NCBI GenBank assembly: GCA_000934455.1
Contig: KN886684.1
Span: 17,587 to 48,654, forward strand
Direction of reading: 5' to 3'
From: Apostichopus parvimensis
Lineage: Eukaryota > Echinodermata > Holothuroidea > Aspidochirotida > Stichopodidae
DNA length: 31,068 nucleotides
Part shown: one piece after another, positions 1 to 11,800 of the stretch
Layout of the letters: each line of letters opens with the position of its first letter
Numbering within the stretch: the first letter of the stretch is position 1
Translations under genes and position numbers: made by a program
Notes under the pieces: model-generated
Databases searched by the model: none
What the model saw: only the letters and a program-made list of their open reading frames with translations
What the model was told of the DNA's origin: nothing

Positions 1-2412
1 AAGGAAGAAGATGATTTAGCTTGATATTGGCTATATGGTATTTACTCTAATTAATTGTGAGAGGTAAACAAAATAAACATTCCCGCACCATTATGAATAT
101 CCCGGCACACTGTATTCATCTCGTATTATAACAACCAAGTTATATCTCCTGAAATTCTTGTACAGATTTGAATAGATTAGTCTTATATTGCATACCTTTG
201 ATCAGAATTTCTTTAGTTGGATTAGTCTCTGACGCCACGACAGATAACGGCGAGCTATAGAAAGATGACTGTAAGACCGACAATGCCTGTATATTAACGT
301 CATAAATTTTTCATGTGAAATATTTTGACTTCGAATTTATTGGAAACCAATCAAATATCTTTATTTAATCTATTGAGATCAGTTAATACTTAATGAATGT
401 TAAATTGAAACTTACGGATGCGGTTAAACAAGAATAGATTAATTCCCGTATACATCTTTTTTGTTTTCACTTTGCAGGGAAAAGTATTTCAGAATACATG
501 TTGGTGGCTACTGTACAACATGTTTGGGGAGCAGAACACAACCTGCAACTGAATTATAATGATGAATATGAATACACGGAACACAACTAATTATGTTAGT
601 TTACCTCTGATATCTCTCCTTTTGGAAAACGACGAAATTCCGGATTTCGTTACAATGACGTCATTAGCACAAACGGGTGCACCGTATGGACTGTCTTACA
701 CTAAGTGACGCTTTAGTCATTTTCGTATTGATGTTTATCGTGTATATGTGTGGTCTATTGGATATAGAAGGGTGAAACGTTTGTTCTCATGATGTAACAG
801 CTGTACATTTATCATAGAAAGACAAGTATAGCTTGAAACGTATTGCTGTTATGTCTGTTGTTATGTCATAAGAGACAACTTCAACTCTAACCTCAGTATT
901 GCTAGAAATCATACATTCGGACCCTCTATAGAGCCTGTCTGACAAAGACAATAGAAAGCTGTGACCAATTACTGTGAAATGACTCATCGAACCTATACTA
1001 CTCGAGTCCATTCAATTTATGGACTCGGATTTGGATCTTCTGGAAATCCACTACATTCGCTGTGAAGTTGTGGTGTTATAGTTTTCGTGGCTTGAGGATA
1101 ACAATTTGGTGTTTCAATTTAAAAAAGAGTGATCCTTTAAACCAATAGTCAAACGACTTTCTCGAGATATTAAAAATGAAAGAATCTAACAAAATGTTTT
1201 AGGCTTTATTATTTGCGTGCAGAGAATGTTACAAATAAAGCAATCTTGTTTTGACATTTATAAGTGCTATAACGTGTTCTCAATATAACTGTCAGCCAAG
1301 GGTTGATTTTTCATATTACATGTGTATTGTTAAATTGGTTAAGTATGACATGAAAGTTTCAGCAATTGGTTTTGCATCAACAAACGGTTTGCATATTGTA
1401 TCATTTAGCGTTCGGTTGACGTATGCGGTACGTTTAATCCAGTTTGCAAATGTCGTTACAATTTTTATTTGTGGATAACGCAGTTTTTAGTCTAATCAGT
1501 TATTTTAGCGTACATTAGATACACTTTATCTTCTAAAGGTCTACTAGGATGTGATGCCTACTCGCTTTTCCAAATAACAATCATCATGGAATTATAGTGC
1601 GGCAGCATGCAGTATAATATAAGGAACATGGTATACCCATGTTTGCCTCATAACATGTAACTTTTAAATCTCGTGATACGATGACGTAACCAATCTTAGA
1701 AAGTAAAAGCTGTGGTTATTGAGGCCATTTTCTGGATCACTTTACTAGTTTCGGAATCAAAGTATCAACATTTCCATTTGCTTCTACCAATTAAATTTAA
1801 CAATTTGAAATACAGGAACGCGTTGTTCAAGGAGTCAGTATTAGTATATTTTTCTCCTTCTTAGTTTACTTTACTTAACAATTTTAAATTGTATCATTTT
1901 TGTATCGTCTTGTTCTAAACTTGTCCTCAATTTAGGCTGAATTTATCTAAAGCGCACATTTGTGAAGACGTCAAGAATCACGAATCATCATCCACAGCTA
2001 TGCATACGCGGCGTTCATTGGAGATAATCGAAGGCAGACGAAATAATAAGATGCCTGGATAACACTTTTGAGCTCGTTAACTTTGTATCATCACCAGTTT
2101 CCCATATTTTGAGATCTCGCGTTTGAGCGTCTACATAAGTTTACGACAACGTCAATAATACAACATAGAATGATTATTGTAAATTTACCGTCGATTACAT
2201 ATTGGGACACGGCAGAGCTAATAGTCATTGGCTTTTCCAATGTCTTTTACGTCTTGAAGTACGAATAAGCTTTTGTATTTGTAAAATTCATTATTTAAGT
2301 AAACTCAAAGCAAACTACTAATATTTTTAATGTTAGGAATTGCTTATTCAGTTAAATTATTATTCCAAAGTGTATTGTTAAATGGAATGTAAACTTCGAT
2401 TATAGCTCTCTA
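1..2412. other. Left flank, mostly non-coding
   Basis: This AT-rich stretch shows no convincing gene beyond the weak terminal-exon candidate at 478-590. Open frames are short and lack coding character. I saw no counterpart of it in the tandem units, so it lies outside the duplication. A TGACGTCA-type site lies near 657-664 and an AATAAA at 1234-1239, neither tied to a clear gene. It could be intergenic or intronic DNA of a neighbour. Confidence 0.5.
478..590 (+). CDS. Possible terminal coding exon of an upstream gene (weak)
   Basis: A strong acceptor-like signal (T-rich tract, then TTTGCAG ending at 477) precedes a stretch that stays open to a TAA at 588-590 in one phase (about 36 codons, acidic and tyrosine-containing near the end). 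In another phase the first residues include FRIHVGGY, which resembles the YRLHVGGY core of fibrinogen-related domains, but that frame closes after about 26 residues. No upstream exon, donor or close poly(A) signal supports either reading. It could be the end of a gene lying to the left, a degraded FReD exon, or chance. Confidence 0.2.
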
Positions 2413-2767
2413 CAATGGCGTGTTATCTTTCAAATGCCTTTCAAGTCGTTAAAGGAGACAAAATTACAATACTTTCAATTTCGTTTTCTTCATCGTATCC
2501 TTGGGACAAACCATCTCCTGAGTTTGATGGGTTTAATTGACAATTCACGGTATACTACATGTGGCCTAAAGGAGGGGTTTATTGAACACTTGTATTGGGG
2601 AGTGTAAAATAACTTCTGATTTTGTTTTAGATGTTGAGCAACATATTTTTAATAGACAATTTATTGTTTCCAAGTCGGATATGGTTTTCGGCTATCAACT
2701 ATTATTGAAGCATCCGTTGGATTTTATTAATTTTTCATATCAAATATTATATTCCAGAAGAAATTAA
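2413..2767 (+). mobile_element. Decayed LINE (non-LTR retrotransposon) ORF2 C-terminal fragment
   Basis: From 2413 the frame reads W-R-V-I-F-Q-M-P-F, then L-Q-Y-F-Q-F-R-F-L-H-R-I-L-G-T-N, then a Cys-containing segment and I-E-H-L-Y-W, closing at a TAA at 2605. Reading continues in the next frame from about 2600 with E-C-K-I-T and runs to the stop after 2767, with a V-F-G motif. This order (W..iF..pF, fqfrilHRilgTN, C...E..HLfW.C, downstream vFG) is the usual pattern after the reverse transcriptase of many animal non-LTR elements, including the zinc-binding Cys/His segment. The frameshift, the missing first Cys and the absence of the RT show a dead 5'-truncated copy. The subfamily cannot be told. 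Confidence 0.72.
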
Positions 2768-3113
2768 ATATGAGCATTCCCTACGTTAACGATTTTTTAT
2801 AATTCAAATTTCTTTTACAAGTTGAAAAATACTTAGATCACGGTAAGCATCGAGGACCAGTATCATACAATCCCCTAAGAGACACTTTTAGTAATTGTCC
2901 TATGCTCTTTGAATATTGAATATTTGTCATCAAACTTTAATTAAGTGTAATATATATATATGTCTTAATAAAATTGTGTTTATTATGGCAAAGACTTGAC
3001 AAGAAATAATGGCTAAAAAAACAAAAACAAAAACAATAATGTTAGAATTGCGAACAGTCTCATTTTGATTCGGAAATGGTATCTTACATTGACAAAGGGG
3101 TATACCATTTAAG
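2768..3113. other. Spacer between LINE remnant and duplication boundary
   Basis: AT-rich sequence with a short TA run near 2950-2960 and an A-rich patch near 3013-3035. No gene is seen. The LINE 3' end may extend into it. Homology between the two big units begins at its right edge, within the shared string AGCAGCTTGTCC. Confidence 0.45.
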
Positions 3114-3310
3114 AGCAGCTTGTCCAATGATTTTGTCAATTAGGGTACGTTCCATACTCACTCCCTACATACAAACGAGACTCATAAAGTGATACATGTA
3201 ATGGAAAGCAGCCAGTCTATCAATTTCTAGAGAAAGAAATCCCCTGTAATTGTGTCTCCCCCATCCCCATTTAAATACACCAACACGCCCTTTACCATAT
3301 GAAGTGTTAG

Positions 3311-3328
3311 TATAAATAGTTATAAATA
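3311..3328 (+). promoter_or_regulatory. Double TATA box before orphan signal exon, unit A
   Basis: Two TATAAATA motifs 10 bp apart (3311-3318 and 3321-3328) lie 64-81 bases before an ATG that opens a signal-peptide-like reading frame. The arrangement is conserved in unit B at 16890-16907, the second motif there being ATAAATAT. Confidence 0.45.
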
Positions 3329-3391
3329 GCCATCCGCCCGAGTATCAATAAGTTTGCTTAAAATTACATTGAAATCAAGAAATGATTCAAG

Positions 3392-3469
3392 ATGAGATAC
3401 TTAATCATGTTTATGTTTGCTTGTTTCTGGGCTATTCCATTTCAGAGCACAAAAACGTTTCGAACATGA
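3392..3469 (+). pseudogene. Orphan first exon: signal-peptide-like 25-codon ORF, unit A
   Basis: ATG at 3392 opens 25 codons ending at TGA 3467-3469. The product starts M-R-Y-L-I-M-F-M-F and passes through A-I-P-F-Q-S, giving a short basic start, a hydrophobic core and a polar end. This is the shape of a secretion signal and is reminiscent of the real exon 1 of the FReD gene (MQFILTFC ... LP-V-FQA). The bases just before the ATG, TCAAG, match those before the FReD start. A TATA box lies upstream at a sensible distance. There is no good donor site and no downstream exon. It may be the stranded first exon of a lost or rearranged paralogue, an alternative start, or chance. Intact in A only. Confidence 0.35.
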
Positions 3470-6400
3470 TTGAAGAAACTTTCTCGATTCAGAGGATTTA
3501 ATAAACAAAATGTTCGCTATTTATGGGATAAATAATTTCATTTGGATGATAGACAAATGACTTGCTATTTAAAGCCAACGTGCTAGTTACTAATAAAATT
3601 TGTGGTGCTTTGTGGTTTATGGTGCTATATATTGAAACTTTGTACTACGCCTTAGTGGCCACAGTAGTTTACCATTAGTCAGTGTGTAACCCAAAAGAGA
3701 ACTTATTTGAAGTAGACCCAACTATTTCGCTATTCCAAGTGAAAAGAGGAAAAGAAATACCACGTGACTGTATAAACCTTTTGAAAGATGCGGGTCTGAC
3801 ATTGAAGTTTGGTCAGCGTCAATCTAGCTACGGGGAACTTAAAGCACCCTTATTCCATTTGAGGTAGGAGACTGCTTTACAATAATCGCTCACAGAGACC
3901 ACGCCCCCCCCCCCCTCCCATCTACTTAGATGGTCAGTCTCAGGGAAAAGGATCATTCGGGGTACTTACCTCATTCAGTTGGAGAAGAATTTGGTCACTA
4001 TTATAACGGTTGGACACCTAATGTTTCATCCAAATTCACACAAAGTATTTAGTAGCAAACACTTGCGTTTAGGAATAGTTGTATTTATTTAATTTATTGT
4101 CAAAATGTGTATCAGAATGTACTATTTGGCGTCTTAATTGTTTATTCTTTACTTGTTGAAAAAAAGCAATCCCTGAATAGGAGACGGCTTTAATGACACC
4201 AGGCAGCACCCCTTCTTTTCGGAATCCTTGACTGACTTCTGTAACTCACAAAATGAGTCAAGTCACTATCCAAGTCAGTCGGGGAATTTATTAATTTATT
4301 ATTTAGCGTAGGGTTCCCAGATGGCAATTTATTACAACTTGTAAATTTGGAGGGACGGCAATTCCATGTTTATCCAATAGAAGGTTTACAAAGGTACACG
4401 TGACTAGAAGTTCTATCATTTCATTATCTGTAACTCTTGATTGCTAATTCAATGGATAAATCAGAACGACACAGCAATTGTTTTGAGTGCATCTGTAGGT
4501 AGCAAAGTGAGGGGGAAGGGGTGGTGGAGGAACATAGTCCTAACTTACTTTCCCACTGTCAATTACAATAACGATAGTAAGGAGGAGAGGGGTTACCTAC
4601 ATCCTACCCTGTTACTTAACAATGCCCTATTGTCACTGAACCTTCATTTTTGTAAGATTGTTTAATTGTCGTTACTTCAGCTAAACCAGTAGTCATAATA
4701 TACAAGTTTTAATTTCCGTTTTAGTTTAGCTTTAAATTTCCCTGTAGCTTAGTTCTTAGCCTAAAACAATACATGTTAAAAATTACTAAATCTTACCACA
4801 AAGGGTTGTACCCATTCATTACCTTTTATCTGCCGCAATCCGAGCAGTTTTCTCCAATTCCAATTGATTTATTCTCTTCTTACTTAAAAACATTGAAGCT
4901 TCGCCACAAACCGCATGCCGCCCTGTGAAAAAGTTAACTTTCAGTTGCTTACTAGTTAAGTTTTTCTCTTGTCGCTAAAAAATGCAGACAGTGATGAAAC
5001 GTGATGCCTTGTTATCTTTAGCTTGACCTGAGATGTCCATCGCTGTATCGTTTGTACACTGTGCTGTGGGTATTGACTGCAGCTGTATGTACTGACTGTA
5101 CACTTGTGTCTAATTACCGACTTTTAGCAAGCTGTGTGTGTATTTTCTGGGATCGATGGCGGTGTTGCGCGAGTCTTCATACCCTTTAACTTGTGTGTGA
5201 CCTTAATATTAATTTCAAACCATGTTTCCAGCGCTGTTGTGAATGTTCATTTTCAGAGACTTAAACGAATAGTGAGTTATCTTTCGTTTTTAAATTACCT
5301 TTGCAACGATAAAATAGCCAATGAAATAATCATAATAATAATAATAACCAAAGGCAATTCGTATCGTCTTAAAAATATCACTCTTGTGAAGAGCGCCCTT
5401 AATTATTCAGAGCTACAAAGTATCGACTGCAATTAGCACTTAAGAATTCAATGGGGCTCTTCAGCCACCCCCATAATAAATAGAGGGCGCTATTATATCG
5501 ATCCTATCTAGTTCCTCGAAACTTGACAAGTTGCATTGACTGTCTGCAGATCTAGAAACTTTTCCATAGTGCTATTGAACACGTCGAAAAACTTCATTAT
5601 GAATGTATTCCAAATTTTCCACTTTTCATCTGTATTTGAAAGCGGACGCGGTTAGCCAGATACTGCGATTTTAATATCAACATTGTCAAAACTCGAATCG
5701 CTTATTTAAGACCGTTATGTATTTTATTAGAAACATAAAGTAAACGAACATTAACTCGGCAAACGTTTTTCGTACCATTGAGTAGTAAATAACCACATAA
5801 GAATGTCAATGAGCTATCTTCGTACAATTTGGCCGATTCGACGAAATCGAGCGAATGTGATCATTGAGTACAATATACATTCGTCTATTAGCCCTGTCCC
5901 CTCCTTCCCCCTTCCTACCCTCCTCCCCCACCAAGAAATCAAATAGTATATGAATACTATCGACATCGAATGTAGCTGGGACTTTAATGCCTTTACCGGT
6001 GATTTGCCGTCAATGGAGGTGTTTATCCGAGGTCTCTTTATAGATCACATGCAAACATCAATATCCTATTGTAAAATGTATATGACGTAAGGTTCACGCA
6101 CATATTGTTTGATTGTATACATCCATGTCTTATCAAAGTCATTATTATATATAAAGTTGTTGTTTATGAGCATCGACTAGGACTGAGTTATACAGCGACC
6201 TCAACCAGCTATCTTGAAGTATGATGTCAAAAAACAGAAGTTTCATGTCGATATAGTATACGCCTACATAACTAGCCAATAATTGTCTGCGTTGTCTGCT
6301 TTGGTTACTAAGCTAGTCAGCGATAGATGTAACTCACAAGAATGCTCACAATTAATACATTTATGATTATGACGATATTACCTTTCAGATAACCTTAAAA

Positions 6401-7924
6401 TGACAGTTTATAATAAGTTTTTCGGTTAAGGAGAAGGTGCAATGACAAAGCTTTAAATATTTCTTTTATCCACGAAAAAGTAGAAACTTTAAACACAATT
6501 TTTCAGCTATATGCTTTTCCTTTCTTCATGTAGTACGGTGTATGTAGGTATGTTTAGACACTAAATTGTTTTATCTCAAACATCTCGACTGCATATAAAC
6601 TTAAAACTTCTAACTCCTACATGGGCTTTATCTGATTATCTGTATAATTCATGTTGGCTAGCATATCATTTTACAGGGGATGATTTCCACTATCTTTCCT
6701 GTTGACTTAATCTGCTCTGGCTATCACATTGCTTCTCTTTCTACGCAGCACTACACACGTCTTCTACAACCACTGAATGCTCAGACCACGTGTATGTATG
6801 TCTTTGTGACAGGCAACAATTGATAACAAGTGTCATCATTCTCAGCAGTCATATAGAGGTGTTGCAGTGACGCCATATTTTGGAACATAGCGTGAATAAT
6901 GCTCAGTGACTGGAGGGAAAAAAAGCTTCTCTATATTGTTACGTTCAATGGGCTAATTTTCTTTATTTTGCTCGTTTTTTTTCCTTTGCGAAAAGATTCA
7001 AATTATCTATATATATTTTGGGTTTGTTTGATTTTTGTAGAATAGCATATGGCAATGTTTACTCAAAATATTCACCAGTCATTTAGAAATCATTGTTTGA
7101 ATTTAGGGCTCATCATGTTATTCCTTTACGACTTTATTTTATAAAAAAATTCAAATTCCCCGCTCTTATCCCCTTCTCCGCCCTTATCCTCCATATTGGA
7201 AGAGAGGGAGGCAGACAATCAGCTGTTTACGACGTCATACATGCACCTGAGAGAGTTCCTGAAAATGCGTTGCCAACTTAAATATTATTTACATAGTTAA
7301 GTTTTACACAACTTGTAAGACTTTAGGATATTTATTGATAAAATGTAAAACACTTTCAAATGTCCAGTAAATGTAAAATATTTAACCAATTTTGAATGAT
7401 AGACACATACGTACGCTAATGTCGTTTATAAATAAATTTGCGTAAATTGGTATTTAGCAAGATGGCTGTCAACACAGACGCACAGTGATTGTCATTTTTG
7501 CTTCCGAATTTAAACTACGGCTCAATCACTTTCTTCTGAAATTACTATTTCCTTGTCGCACCTTATGTCGAGGTGATGGAGTAAGTTCTACACAATAGTC
7601 ATCTGGGATAATGTGGGCCTCAGTCATGTTGAATTGCTCGAATGAACGATACTTTTCATCGACGAAGTGATGATCGCAGTCACAGTATGTCGAGTAGTGT
7701 TACCGTGACTAAGTTATATAGTAACTATACTTGTTACCTGAACTACGATTCTGGATATTGGACAATACACTATTAAGGCCTAGGCTACATCTCGTCTGTA
7801 TACATTACTCAAAATCTAACGCAAGATGGCTACATGATGCCTTAAATTATTATTCTTTAGATTCCGGATAATAAAGTCCAATTCAACCATTGTATTAATT
7901 TGAAAATCCGTGATATTTTAGTAC

Positions 7925-7970
7925 TTTCAGCAGGGAGTTGTTATGAAAATAACAACTCCCTGGTTTCAGC
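7925..7970. repeat. Unit A-specific perfect hairpin flanked by TTTCAGC repeats
   Basis: Arms CAGGGAGTTGTTAT (7931-7944) and its exact reverse complement (7949-7962) surround a 4-base loop GAAA. The direct repeat TTTCAGC occurs at 7925-7931 and 7964-7970, so a 6-7 bp target duplication is likely. Unit B has a single TTTCAGC at 21387-21393 and no hairpin, which shows insertion in A. The CAGGG end is like hAT transposon termini, but there is no interior sequence. A replication template-switch is the alternative. Confidence 0.75.
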
Positions 7971-8059
7971 ATATACCGTACACGAGGGTTGTTTTGTGTG
8001 CAGCGGTACTACAAGAGTATCTGCATAGCGGCAAGTCTAACTCTGCCGAGGTGCATGTG

Positions 8060-8067
8060 TGACGTCA
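8060..8067 (+). promoter_or_regulatory. CRE-like TGACGTCA site upstream of gene A
   Basis: A perfect palindromic TGACGTCA about 720 bases before the start codon, inside a block that is nearly unchanged in unit B. It matches the known CREB/ATF consensus. Function is inferred only from match and conservation. Confidence 0.4.
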
Positions 8068-8610
8068 TGCAAACGTTGCATCCTGGGTAATTTCAAAAAA
8101 ACATGGCAACTTGCAGAGAGCGTGGGTGGGATTTCATTACAAAAAACTAGTGTTTCCCTAGATATGGAGGTTTGATACTGTTAAATGGTATCCTCTTGAT
8201 TGTAGATATATATTTGAATTTTTGGCACTACTTAAGGGGCTTTACAACAGTTTCCTTAACATCATTTAACTGTTGATATTAATATGCAGGAGACGAAATT
8301 CAGTTAATTGAAAGTAGTACGTTAGGATTTAAACTTGCGGAGATACTTATAGGTGAAGGTTAATAAGCTAAGTGTAATATATAGGCGATATAATTTGTGT
8401 TATCGAAAGAGATATTTTGAATTGGTTTGAGATTGCATATGAATGTAATATAACTGATGTGACCATTAAAGTAACATCGCATTACGTATATACAATTAAA
8501 GCTATCAAAATGGACTAATAGTAGTCTATAGTAGTCATCATTTTTACTCTTTAAGGGACAATAGAAAAACTGTTAGCTTATGTTTTTATTAACGTGATCA
8601 TCCAGGTTCT

Positions 8611-8782
8611 AACAAATAGTATAAATGTAAATGGTTAATCAGCTCTTCGGTGACACGTGTCAACAACCACGTCATAGTACGCAGGGTATGCTCATAAAGT
8701 GGTTAAACTGGTTCATTGCCAGAAAGTTTACTTCATTCCTTCTTGAGATTTGCGACCGTTAAGACCAGAAAAAATCGTCAAG
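8611..8782 (+). promoter_or_regulatory. Core promoter and 5' UTR of FReD gene A
   Basis: A TATAAAT at 8620-8626 lies 163 bases before the ATG. Transcription would be expected to start near 8650, leaving a 5' UTR of about 130 bases without an intron. An E-box palindrome GACACGTGTC (8651-8660) and an ACGTCA half-site (8671-8676) sit close to the expected start. The start context CAAG-ATG has A at -3. The same layout is present upstream of gene B. Confidence 0.55.
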
Positions 8783-8851
8783 ATGCAGTTCATCCTAACA
8801 TTTTGTGTTTTGGGACTCTTCTCTCAACTTCCAGTTTTTCAGGCAGAAACC
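8783..8851 (+). CDS. Gene A exon 1: signal peptide
   Basis: Codes for 23 residues, MQFILTFCVLG then LFSQLPVFQAET, a typical secretion signal with likely cleavage after A21. The exon ends in phase 0 at a strong donor GTAAGT. The ATG is the first in frame and has A at -3. Confidence 0.9.
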
Positions 8852-11800
8852 GTAAGTTTCTTTTATCTTTTATCAAATTCAAGTTGAAGTTGAATATTTA
8901 GTTGTGATAAATGATTTTCTAACTCAATAATTTTTAAACTAAATATGATTTTGCAGTTTCTCTTACCATGCTGTTTGAGTTTATTGTCGGTGTTCAATTG
9001 ATGTATTTGTCTGTTTGTAAAATATTGATATTTTGTACTTATTTAAAAAAAAAATCTAGAGTGCTAATTGTGAACTACCTAATGTACGCAATAAAACATA
9101 AGAATTTGTATTACACCATATCATAAATAGAGATGGGTTTGAAAAGGGGTTCAAATATAAGGTATTTTCTTAAAACAACGATAAGAATTCCTTTTTTTTT
9201 GAACGAATACAATAAGCAATTTATAATTGACAATGACTTGCCGATTGATCGTGGTAAACGATCACGTTTCAAAAGGGTATTTAATTATATCTTCCAACAT
9301 AGCAAATAAAACTATAAAAATTATCGATAACATAAAAAAAAATGATTTTCATATGTAAGGATATAACTGTGGATTCCTTAACAAAGAATTAATTGAAGTT
9401 TTTCCTTTTAGCCATCTTTAACTTGCTTCAAAGCTAGTACATCAATCCTATTACAAACATAGTTCCAACATCCATTTTTGGCAATTCAAATATATATTTT
9501 AAAAAATACATGAAGGAAGGTGACTTGCTAGATACATGGTACAGTGCAATACCAATAACTTAATGCATTGAAACGATAATAGGAACTATTTTAAGCAATC
9601 GATAAAAGTAACATTTTCTTATTAACGGATTAGGTAAGTAAGATTAAATGGTTAAATGATGTCTTAATTAACAAAATACTCATAAATCATAAGAACTGAA
9701 GTTGCGGGAAAGATTCAAACGATTATCATCTATATCGCAAGAAAATATAAACCAATAATTTCAAATGTCAAATTTATAGTCCGTTCGTTACATTTAAGAC
9801 TAAAGCAGATCAAAAGTAGGCAAAAACGATTAAAGTTGTTTTGACTTGTTTTATTGTGTAAATAAACAAAGCAATGATTTTGGCAATTGTGAATATCTAC
9901 TCAGTATACCCTCTATTATAGAAATGTATTTATTCTACCGCAAGACTCATTGTTTATATCAATTGACATTGTAGTTTGTTCTCTCCGGTGTTTTGATCGC
10001 GTTCCTTCCTTGAAATCTCATCAAAGAAAATCTTGATAGAATTTCTTTTTATAGCAGTTTAAAAAATTGAAAAGAAAACATCTCCACTTAATTTCATCAA
10101 GTTTACAACATGAACCTCGGATATGTCTGGCCAACGTCCCCCGTATCACTACAAATGAATATCAAACATATTTTACTTCAAAAGAAACAATAGTTTGTTC
10201 TCTACCGTGTTCTTAGGGCATTGTTTCCTTGGCATGACATCGACGACATAGCGATAGAATTTTAAATTATTTTAAGAACAGTTTAAACAAATGACTAGAA
10301 CCACTCATCAACTTAATGTGATATAGTGTTTAATATAAACGTCTGATATGTCTGGTCAAAGTACGTCAATACGGTAATACTACAAAGTAATAGAGAACAT
10401 TTTGTTTATGAATGAGACTAAGTAATAAAACATATTAGGGTATAGTATGCTTCATATCATCGTTGCATCGCATTTATTAATCAAGGCATGTAAAATATAT
10501 CCCAAATAAATTTTCCGCTTATTAGATTAGATTAGGATTTGTATTAAAGATTTTGCTGGAGGAACGCTGTTAGTTAATGTAAAGGAATTATGTCTATATA
10601 AAATAGTTAAATAGGATTTATCTTTGGAAACATTTTACAAATTGGAGAAGGCAGTGAAGAATCCATTACAATTTTTGAACAACGTAGAAAGCGAATATCA
10701 CACTTGATGATAAAATGTTGTCTAGATCAGTGCGTTGAAGTTTTATAATTTCTCAAACACAACATTGATTAATATGATGCATTCCATATAGCTTTAATTT
10801 TAATTATAATAAATTGTGTCGGTGGTATTAGTGTATGAGGGAGTTTTAATAAGTATTATATAATATTATTAACAAATAAATCATATGTGCCATAAGGTCA
10901 AAATGGTACAACTTACTAAGCAAACAGAACCTTGAAGGAAGAAACGGCGAGGGTACCCTCCGTACTTAGTACTATTTTAGATAAATCTCTAAACTTTCTA
11001 ATAATTGATAATTATATTTCAAGTTGAAGCTGGCCAATTCATTCAGCTTATATTGAACAAAATGATACAAATAAACAAGATCACATGACAAAATGCAGAA
11101 ATGGCACAGAGATACGAAAGCGACTCATTTAACTAGGATAATTCAAACGAATTTGTATGTTCATGAAACTCATTTCTTATTTTTTTTTATCAATTCTTAA
11201 TTTCTTACTAAACGATAATTAATTCAAGTAAGGACTGCTATAGTCATATTTCCTTTTTACTACACAAAGACAAACATGACCATTAATATCAGATATATTT
11301 GTGAAAATTGTGAACGTCCAGAACTAATCATATTACTTTCTCATTTCATGTCTCGAAAATTCAAGCGCCACATATTATTGTGTTATCTAGGTTATTCGGT
11401 ATAAGGGCGGGAAACAGGACAACAATAGCGTTGAGTGTGTAACTTGTTTATTCAGTTTTCTGTCATCTAAGTAGTTTCAAAACTAATTTTAAAACGTTTG
11501 TCTTCAAACAACCATGCCAGGAAGTAAACACAACGACAACACAGTATCGAGTGGAGACACATTTTGTTTTCATTAAAATATGTCACGGCTTAACGAAAGT
11601 TCTATATACGCTTTAAACTGAATACTTATACTGTGTTGGAATAGAGTGTTGGAATAGTGTCTCTTGATTTCCCGTGATGTTTCCTACAAAGAAGCTAATA
11701 TCTGAGTAAAAGAGAAAGATCTTAAAACGAATAATACAGAAACCTTGTCACACGAGCGGGGTCAAAGTAAATGCCTCTCTATCAGTGAAATGATTAAGAT

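Larger units (their letters stand above)
3470..8610. other. Upstream spacer of gene A
   Basis: About 5.1 kb with no supported gene. It holds a C-tract (3904-3915), a short ATA repeat (about 5331-5346), a block of about 300 bases absent from unit B (near 4886-5187), two blocks with no match in B (about 6358-6590 and 6853-7110), the hairpin at 7931-7962 and a TGACGTCA site (8060-8067). The part from about 7200 to 8610 is the best conserved against unit B and is the likeliest home of regulatory sequence. Confidence 0.6.

Noticed and set aside
787..1011. Minus-strand 74-codon frame with VIGHSFL near its start, recalling GHSF motifs in some repeat-encoded hydrolase-like proteins
   Set aside because: Only a few residues match and nothing follows that supports a domain or repeat family.
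3682..3867. Open frame with PRDC and LLKDAG-like residues
   Set aside because: It has no ATG (opens at GTG), and the equivalent sequence in unit B has indels that break the frame. The PRDC resemblance to the FReD start is short and unsupported.
5134..5436. 100-codon plus-strand frame in the spacer
   Set aside because: Opens at GTG, runs through a microsatellite (poly-Ile), and its first part lies in the block missing from unit B.
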